This document shows positions 18,040 to 25,200 of a DNA stretch of 32,864 nucleotides, piece by piece. The position numbers and the translations under genes are program-made. The notes under the pieces are model-generated. The model searched no databases. It was not told the origin of the DNA and was given only the letters and a program-made list of their open reading frames with translations. The stretch covers positions 1 to 32,864 of the forward strand of contig CAIVAT010000043.1 of the NCBI GenBank assembly GCA_903903985.1, given 5' to 3'. The first letter of the stretch is position 1. The number at the start of each line of letters is the position of its first letter. The DNA is from an uncultured Bacteroidales bacterium. GTDB lineage: Bacteria > Bacteroidota > Bacteroidia > Bacteroidales > FEN-979.

Positions 18040-19815
18040 ATGTCAGGAAAAACTTTTGCTGAGAAAATCTTTCACGCTTCAACAGGAAGCATCGTGTTTG
18101 CCCGACCCGACATCATTCTGTCGCACGACAATACCTCGAGTATATACAGCACTTTCAAGAAAATGGGTGGAACTACTCTTGCCAACCCGGATACACTCCT
18201 CATTACGCTTGATCACAATGCGCCTCCCACCAACTCAAAACTTGCCAACGACTACCAGGTGATCCGTGAATTTGTTGAAAAATTCGGCATAAAAAAGTTC
18301 CATGATGTGGGTGATGGCATCTGCCACCAGCTGATGTCGTATTATGCAAGACCCGGGTTGATCATCGTGGGCAGCGACAGTCATACCAGCACGGCCGGGG
18401 CATACAATGCCTTCGCAGCAGGGATCGACCGTACCGAGACTGCCGGTTTGTGGAAACAGGGTGAAACATGGTTCCGTGTTCCCGGGTCGGTAAAAATAAC
18501 GCTCACCGGGAAATTGCAGCCCGGGGTTTACGCGAAAGACCTGGCACTCTGGATCATCGGGATGATCGGTTCAAGCGGGGCCGATTACATGTCGATCGAA
18601 TACCATGGCGAAGGGGTTAAAACATTATCGGTTTCCGACCGGATGGTGCTTTCAAACCTGGCCTCTGAAATGGGAGCCAAGAATGCCGTTTTCCCGGCTG
18701 ACGAGGTCCTGGAAACCCATTTCGGCCATAAGCTGAACGGGATCTGGGCAGATGAGGATGCCGTCTATCTGAAAGAGATGGAGATCAATTTAAATGAGAT
18801 ATTCCCAGTTGTGGCCGCTCCTCATCACGTTGACAACGTGAAAGCCGTTTCCGAGGTTCAGGGAACGAAGATCCAGCAGGCACTGATCGGAACCTGCACC
18901 AATGGCCGGTTGCAGGATCTGCGCGAAGCCGCTGCCGTGCTCCGGGGGCTGAAAGTTCCCAAATACATGCAACTACAGATCATTCCCGCCTCGAAGGAGA
19001 TATACATGCAGGCCATGAAGGAGGGACTGATCGAGATTTTCATGGAGTCGGGCGCCAATGTGCTTTCCGCCTCCTGCGGACCCTGCCTTGGAACCGGGCA
19101 GGGCATCCCGGCCGACCATTACAACGTAATCTCCACCGCCAACCGGAATTTCAAAGGCCGCATGGGCAACCCTGCATCGAGCGTTTACCTGGCTTCGCCC
19201 GCCACTGTTGCAATTTCCGCATATAAAGGTGAGATCACCGATCCACGTGGGATCCCTGCCAATGACAAATTCCCGTTCCATGCGCCGCAAAGCGCCACCG
19301 TAGATATCAAAGAGGGCGATGATCGCCTCTCCGGCAGAACCTGGAATTATGCAGATGTTGACAATCTAAACACGGACCAGATGTTTGCAGGCAACTTAAC
19401 CTACAACGTGCAAAGCACCGAGCCGGATAAAATCATGCCCCATTTGTTCAAAGGATTCGACAACAGTTTTTCCGATCGTGTCAATGCAGGCGATATCATC
19501 ATGGCCGGAGCCAATTTCGGTTGTGGAAGTTCGCGCGAACATCCATCGGTAGGCCTGGCCTATGCCGGTATCAAAGCAGTTATCTGCAAATCCGTCAACC
19601 GCATCTTCTATCGCTCGTCGGTCAACCAGGGGCTTCCGATCATCCTCGTCCCGGAAGCGGTGGATGCTTACAAACAAGGCGACCAGGTAAACATTGACTT
19701 TGAAAAAGGGCTGGTCTTCATTGGCAGCAGCCAATTTCCTTTTGCCCCGTTGCCATCGAAACTGATGGAGATTTTCGATGCAAAAGGCCTTGTGAACTAT
19801 GTGAAAAACAAATGA
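18040..19815 (+). CDS. Single-chain aconitase/isopropylmalate-dehydratase family hydro-lyase (fused LeuC+LeuD)
   Basis: The product is 591 residues. The N-terminal ~405 residues are LeuC-like: DHNAPP (58-63), GSDSHT (111-116), GTCTNGR with Cys286, and SCGPCLG with Cys346 and Cys349. Those three cysteines are the expected [4Fe-4S] ligands. Residues ~435-591 are LeuD-like: NTDQ (444-447), NFGCGSSREH (492-501) and IFYRSSVNQGLP. Reaction: reversible dehydration/hydration of a hydroxy-acid such as citrate/isocitrate, homocitrate or 2-isopropylmalate, in the cytoplasm. Most LeuC and LeuD are separate proteins, and standard bacterial aconitases are longer (about 750-900 residues), so this is a compact fusion. 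At the position after NTDQ where isopropylmalate and homoaconitate enzymes carry YLxx-type specificity motifs, this protein has NLTY (452-455), so substrate cannot be assigned. No leucine or lysine genes flank it. The stop overlaps the next start in ATGA. Confidence 0.85.
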   Translation: MSGKTFAEKIFHASTGSIVFARPDIILSHDNTSSIYSTFKKMGGTTLANPDTLLITLDHNAPPTNSKLANDYQVIREFVEKFGIKKFHDVGDGICHQLMSYYARPGLIIVGSDSHTSTAGAYNAFAAGIDRTETAGLWKQGETWFRVPGSVKITLTGKLQPGVYAKDLALWIIGMIGSSGADYMSIEYHGEGVKTLSVSDRMVLSNLASEMGAKNAVFPADEVLETHFGHKLNGIWADEDAVYLKEMEINLNEIFPVVAAPHHVDNVKAVSEVQGTKIQQALIGTCTNGRLQDLREAAAVLRGLKVPKYMQLQIIPASKEIYMQAMKEGLIEIFMESGANVLSASCGPCLGTGQGIPADHYNVISTANRNFKGRMGNPASSVYLASPATVAISAYKGEITDPRGIPANDKFPFHAPQSATVDIKEGDDRLSGRTWNYADVDNLNTDQMFAGNLTYNVQSTEPDKIMPHLFKGFDNSFSDRVNAGDIIMAGANFGCGSSREHPSVGLAYAGIKAVICKSVNRIFYRSSVNQGLPIILVPEAVDAYKQGDQVNIDFEKGLVFIGSSQFPFAPLPSKLMEIFDAKGLVNYVKNK

Positions 19816-21146
19816 GAAAACTCCTGTTTTCATCCATCTTCCTGGTTCTTTCACTGGTCCTGGTCATGGTCATGAGGGCGTTCATGCCAAAGTACAGCGG
19901 CATGCTCCTGTTTTTTTTCTTTTTCCTTCTTTTCGACGGATATCTTTGGTCTTCAGTGCACCGGGGAATAAAAAAAAACGATCGGAGGCTGCGAAGACTG
20001 GCTGCCATTCTTTTCTGGTTACCGGTCATATTTGTGCTCTGCTTCATGGTCTGCAGCTTTTTCATTCCTTTCCTTGACTGGAACCTTCCGGTTCGCACAT
20101 ACATCCAGAGTTTGATCCTTATCCTGTTCCTGGCAGAATTTTTACCGTTGGTTGCCCTGATCCTGACCGATTTTTTCCGGTTGGGAACTTTTGCTTTTCT
20201 TCTTTTAATCCCTGAAAAGAGAAAAACCTTCCATTCGATTCCACGGTTCAGGCCCATGCTGATTGCCGGTTGGATGCTGGGCGGATTGATTTTCACGATC
20301 CTTCTTGCAGGGATGGTCTTCTGGCAATTTGATTTCAGGGTACGTCGGCAGGAGATCATGCTGAACAGTCTTCCTCCGGCTTTTGATGGGTTTAAAATCG
20401 TCCAGTTTTCGGATGTCCACCTGGGTAGCTGGGGGTCAAAACAGCAGTTGCAGCGCGCCATTGACAAAATTAACGGGCTTCATCCGGATGTAATTTTCTT
20501 TACCGGAGACATGTTTAATTACCGCACAGCGGATGGCGATGGATTTGAGGATATCCTCAGGACCCTTCGGGCTCCTTACGGGATTTACGCCATCATGGGC
20601 AACCACGATTACGGCGATTACATCACCTGGCCCTCTGCCGCTGCCAAAGCACAAAACCTGGCAGATTTAAAAACATATTACCGGGACCTTGGATGGAAAT
20701 TGCTTTTAAACATGCACGATATCCTGAAAAAAGGCAATGATAGCGTTGCAGTCATCGGTGTAGAGAACTGGGGTGCCACAAGACGTTTTCAGAGGCGCGG
20801 CAACATTGCAGCAGCCCAACGGGGGACTGAATCCATGGCCATCCAGCTGCTGCTGTCGCATGATCCTTCGCATTGGGACAGCATCATCAGTAAAAAATAT
20901 CCCCGGATTGATATAACTTTTTCAGGGCACACCCATGGAGGGCAGGTTGGCATTGACTTCCGGGGTGTTCATTGGAGTCCTGTGAAGTGGGTTTCCAGGT
21001 TCTGGTGCGGGCTTTACAAAAACCCTGCTCCGGGTATCGATCAATACCTTTATGTGAACCAGGGATTGGGGAACATTGGCTATGCCGGACGTGTAGGCAT
21101 CATGCCGGAAATTACCATGATCATTCTGAAAGCGAAGAGAAAATAA
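19812..21146 (+). CDS. Membrane-anchored metallophosphoesterase (calcineurin-like, YkuE/YaeI type)
   Basis: The product is 444 residues. The start codon overlaps the previous stop by 4 bp (ATGA), so translation is coupled. The N-terminal ~172 residues form about five hydrophobic membrane helices (roughly 5-25, 31-48, 64-88, 99-121, 150-172). The catalytic domain follows with the full two-metal set: SDVHLG (Asp201, His203), GDMF (Asp233), GNHDYG (Asn264, His265), LLSHDP (His350) and SGHTHGGQ (His373, His375). The family cleaves phosphoesters or pyrophosphates. Relatives with this membrane layout often act on lipid-linked substrates, but the substrate here is not evident. The 3' end faces the cysteine synthase gene with only 5 bp between the two stops and no visible terminator. 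Confidence 0.88.
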   Translation: MRKLLFSSIFLVLSLVLVMVMRAFMPKYSGMLLFFFFFLLFDGYLWSSVHRGIKKNDRRLRRLAAILFWLPVIFVLCFMVCSFFIPFLDWNLPVRTYIQSLILILFLAEFLPLVALILTDFFRLGTFAFLLLIPEKRKTFHSIPRFRPMLIAGWMLGGLIFTILLAGMVFWQFDFRVRRQEIMLNSLPPAFDGFKIVQFSDVHLGSWGSKQQLQRAIDKINGLHPDVIFFTGDMFNYRTADGDGFEDILRTLRAPYGIYAIMGNHDYGDYITWPSAAAKAQNLADLKTYYRDLGWKLLLNMHDILKKGNDSVAVIGVENWGATRRFQRRGNIAAAQRGTESMAIQLLLSHDPSHWDSIISKKYPRIDITFSGHTHGGQVGIDFRGVHWSPVKWVSRFWCGLYKNPAPGIDQYLYVNQGLGNIGYAGRVGIMPEITMIILKAKRK

Positions 21147-21151
21147 TCCGG

Positions 21152-22249
21152 TCAGGCTTTCGCCCAAGGAAATTCGAACGGTTTCAGCGCACAATCCTGC
21201 ATTTCGCAGCAGGTATCACAAACCCGTTTGTAGACTTTAAAACCGGTCAGCTCAACATCGGGGCTGAGGTATCCCGGTTTTACCGGTTCAATGCGTGTCA
21301 GATCAGAACTCAGGTACTTTTTATTGCAGTCGGAAAAAACGGTGGTAACGATGGATTTGCTTCCCATTTCGTTCTGTAGCTGCAATGCTCCCAGGAAGTT
21401 CGCTCCCGAAGAGATGCCCACCGCAAGTCCAACCTGGCTGGCAAGTTTCTGGGCCATCAGGATGGAATCTCCATCAGAAATTGGCACCACCCTGTCAAGT
21501 TCATCCAGCTTAACGATGGCCGGGATGAATTCGTCTGAAACACCCTGGATCCGGTGTATTCCAACTTTATGCCCGGTGCTCAGCGTAGGCGATTCGGCAG
21601 GTTCAAGCGGATGAATTTTTATTGCCGGGTTCTTCGAACGCAGAAAGCGGCCGACACCCATCACCGTTCCTCCGGTTCCAACCCCTGCAATGAATGCATC
21701 GGGTTCCAGGCCATTGTATTTCATCTGGTACCAGATCTCGGGGCCGGTGGTCATTTCATGTGCCTGTGCATTGTAATTGTTGGAAAATTGCCTCGGGAGA
21801 AAAATATCCGGGTTCCCGGCAGCAATTTCTTCCGAGATTTTAATACTTCCAAGGAAGCCACCCTGTTCTTTCGAGACAAGGGTAATGTCAGCGCCAAGGC
21901 TTTTAATGATATCAACCCGTTCCTTGCTCATCCAGTTGGGCATGATGATCCTGACATGATGTCCCAGGGCCTTTCCGATTGCTGCAAAAGCAATTCCGGT
22001 ATTGCCGCTGGTGGCTTCAACAATGGTATCACCGGGTTTGATCTTGCCTTCCGCATAGGCCCGTTCAAGGATATACAGCGCCATCCTGTCCTTGATACTG
22101 CCTGTAATATTGAAATGTTCGGATTTAGCGTACAGGGTGCGTTTCTCTCCTTTATAAAGGAAGTTAACCGCCAGCAAAGGTGAATTTCCGATCAGCCGCC
22201 ACAAATCCTGGAACCGATGCTTGAAATTAGAGTCACTCCTGGAGTTCAT
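21152..22249 (-). CDS. PLP-dependent cysteine synthase family protein with cysteine-rich tail
   Basis: The product is 365 residues of fold-type II PLP enzyme. The PLP lysine is Lys53 in NITGSIKDR, the phosphate loop is TSGNTG (80-85), and GVGTGGT and SSGANFLGA are present. Family activity is sulfhydrylation of O-acetylserine (or a related activated serine) to cysteine in the cytoplasm. Typical CysK proteins are ~310 residues. Here there is an extra C-terminal tail with four cysteines (344, 347, 348, 353) in the pattern C-x2-C-C-x4-C, which could bind metal or sense redox state. The asparagine-binding loop reads TSGNTG as in cysteine synthases. A cystathionine beta-synthase role is not excluded. 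The gene begins 19 bp after the stop of the giant TPR gene on the same strand, so it is probably co-transcribed with it. Confidence 0.85.
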   Translation of the reverse strand: MNSRSDSNFKHRFQDLWRLIGNSPLLAVNFLYKGEKRTLYAKSEHFNITGSIKDRMALYILERAYAEGKIKPGDTIVEATSGNTGIAFAAIGKALGHHVRIIMPNWMSKERVDIIKSLGADITLVSKEQGGFLGSIKISEEIAAGNPDIFLPRQFSNNYNAQAHEMTTGPEIWYQMKYNGLEPDAFIAGVGTGGTVMGVGRFLRSKNPAIKIHPLEPAESPTLSTGHKVGIHRIQGVSDEFIPAIVKLDELDRVVPISDGDSILMAQKLASQVGLAVGISSGANFLGALQLQNEMGSKSIVTTVFSDCNKKYLSSDLTRIEPVKPGYLSPDVELTGFKVYKRVCDTCCEMQDCALKPFEFPWAKA

Positions 22250-22268
22250 GCAGCAAATATATCAATTT

Positions 22269-25200
22269 CTACTTTGCACGAGACACCTGGATAAAGGAAA
22301 CTTCCACGTCGCCTCCCTGGGGATAGAGACTGATCCAGTTGTTGTCTTCACGCGACCATAAGTCCTGGTCCTTCACACTGACCAGCCGTTCATTCACTTT
22401 ACCGTCAATGTTCAGATTCCGCATCACCACTCCCCCGTTGGCCTGCTTATCCTTTCCGTACCGCATTAAAACATTGAACGGTTTACCAGAAAGGTTTTTA
22501 ATTTTGATATAAACAAAGTTGTTCTTTCTCGAAGCGATGTTTACGGGGATGAAGGGAAACTGCTTTTCATTGTTTGAGGTAATGGTCACCGGTGTTTTCA
22601 GCACATCGGCGATGGCATTTTCCGCAATTGTCCTGCGAATTTTCACGATCATTTCCCTGGGATATTTCTCCATTGGCAGGAAATTAACCGCTTCGGTATA
22701 AGCATCCACCGCTTTGTCGTATTCAAATGAGTTGAAAAACCGGTCGCCATCAGCAACGGCTTTATCATAAAATGACTTGTTTGCACGGTACAGGCTGTCG
22801 ACTCGTGCCGAAATGAGGCTTATCTGCGTTTTGGGATATTCCTGGGCAGGAAACAGGCCAAGTGCCTGCTGATAGCTATCTTTTGCCTTTGCATAATCCT
22901 TGTCCTTAAATGAATTATCACCATCTGCCACCAGGTTTTCATAATATTTTTGTTTGCCGAGCAACTCCTCCAGCGCCTTGTTTATTTCTGCGATCTTCTC
23001 TTTCGGATAGGTGGCCTGTGGTTTTAACACCAGGGAATTCTGATATTCCGTGCGCGCCTCTTCAAATTTTCTCTGCGACAGCAGCTGGTCAGCTGTTGCC
23101 AGGGATGCTTTGTAGGCATCTTCCTTTGCTTTGAATTCTGCAAGGACGCCATCAATTTCGGCAATTTTTTCCTTTGGATACTGTTCCGAGGGTTTCAGGT
23201 TCAGGGCATTGGTGAATTCCAGCCTCGCCTGGTCATAAGTTTTGGAGATCAGCAACTGATCTGCTTTTGCCAGGATGGTTTTATACTGGTCATCCAATGC
23301 TTTTTGTTTTACGATGGCCGCCAGGATGCCGTTGATCTCAACAACTTTATCTTTGGGATATTGCTCTGATGGTTTGATCTTCCCGGCTTCAAGATAAGCA
23401 GCTTTAGCCTCTTCATATGTTTTATCATTGAACAGTTTATCAGCGCCGGCAATGGCTGCGGCATACTGATCCTCCAGGGCCCGGAGGCGTGCGACATCCG
23501 CCAGGGATTTCTCAATTTCGGCCAGTTTGGTCTTAGGGTACTGTTCAGCAGGTTTCAGCACACCTGCTTTCTGGTATTCTGATTTTGCCTGATCATACGA
23601 TTTTTCAGCCAGCAGCTTATCTGCATTGATGATGGTCGCTGCGTAATCATCCTCAAGCGCTTTTTGCTTCGCGATGGCTGCCAGCGCAGCGTCAATTTCT
23701 GCAATTTTCGTTTTGGGGTATTGTTCATCGGGCTTCAGTTCAGCGGCTTTGGTATAACCGGCTTTTGCTGCGTCGTAGGTTTTTGCTGCGAGCAACTGAT
23801 CCGCTTTTAAAATGGCCGCCTTGTAATTTTCATCCATGGTCTTCGCAGCAGCTATATCGGCAAGGATCTTGTCGATTTCGGCAATTTTTAACGTTGGATA
23901 GGTTTCAGCAGGCTTTACCCCCGAGGCATTCTGGTATTCCGTCCTGGCCTGATCATATGTTTTTGCCGACAGCAGTTTATCAGCATTGGCAATGATCCCG
24001 GCATATTGATCATTCAGCGCTTTTGCCGCGGCAATACCGTCAAGTATCGCATCGATTTCAACAATTTTATCCTTCGGGTAACCCTCCGCCGGCTTCAACG
24101 ACGAGGCATTTACATAGCCCGCCCTTGCTTCGGGATAGGATTTCTGCGCCAGGAGCTTGTCCGCACTGGTAATGAAGGCAGTGTATTTGTCATCCCGGTC
24201 CCTGATACTCGCCAATTCGGCAAGTGCCTTATCAATCCCCGCAATTTTATCCTTTGGATACTGCTCCGCTGGTTTCAATTTCAGAGCCGACTGATACTGG
24301 CCCTTCGCAGGTTCATACGATTTGTCGGCAAGCAATTTATCAGCATTGACAATGGTTGCGGCATATTCATCATCCAGTGCTTTTTGCTTCGCGATCGCGG
24401 CGAGGGCAGCATCAATTTCAGCGATCTTCGTTTTGGGGTATTGTTCGGCAGGTTTCAGCCCCGAAGCCTTTGCGTAATCACTTTTTGCAAGGTCGTAACT
24501 TTTATCAGAAAGCAGTTTATCGGCGCTGGCAATGGCCGACTTATAGTTTTCATCCAGTGATCTGGCAGCAGCAATATCGGCAAGGATTTTGTCAATTTCA
24601 GCAATTTTCGCGGGCGGATAGGTTTCAGCAGGCTTTAAACTTCCTGCATTCACATATTCCGCTCTTGCCTGCTCATAGGTTTTTGCCGCCAGCAGTTTAT
24701 CAGCATTTGCAACGATTCCTGCATATTTATCATCGAGGGCTTTCGCTGCTGCAAGACTTGCCAGCAGTGCATCTATCTCAGCAATTTTATCTTTGGGATA
24801 GTTCTCCTTCGGCTTCATTGATGAGGCATTTACAAATTCAGTCCGTGCAGGAGCATACGATTTCCGGGCCAGCAGGTTGTCAGCATTGGCGATCGCAGCA
24901 GCATATTTATCTTCAAGGTCCTTGATACTTGCCAGTTCTTCAAGTGCTTTATCTATTTCCGTTATTTTATCCTTTGGATATTGCTCGGCGGGTTTGATTT
25001 TCAGTGCCGACTGATATTGACCTTTCGCCGGCTCATATGACTTGTCGGCAAGCAATTTATCTGCATTGGCGAGGGTTGCAGCATACTCTTCCTCCAGGGC
25101 TTTTTGTTTTGCGATTGCAGCCAAGGCGGCATCAATCTCGGCAATTTTTGTTTTGGGATATTGCTCTGCCGGCTTCAGGCCGGAAGCCTTTGCATAGTCG

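Noticed and set aside
18040..19815. Assignment as leucine-biosynthesis LeuCD or as citrate aconitase
   Set aside because: No leuA/leuB neighbours, an atypical NLTY loop and a fused layout leave the substrate open, so no symbol was given.
19718..20467. Minus-strand ORF of 249 codons opposite the phosphoesterase
   Set aside because: Arg/Lys/Ser-rich antisense reading of hydrophobic membrane helices; the plus-strand frame has all catalytic motifs.
21554..22183. Plus-strand ORF of 209 codons opposite the cysteine synthase
   Set aside because: Antisense to a complete PLP enzyme; no family features.
24006..24925. Plus-strand ORFs opposite the TPR repeats
   Set aside because: Their repetitiveness simply mirrors the 180-bp repeats of the real minus-strand gene.
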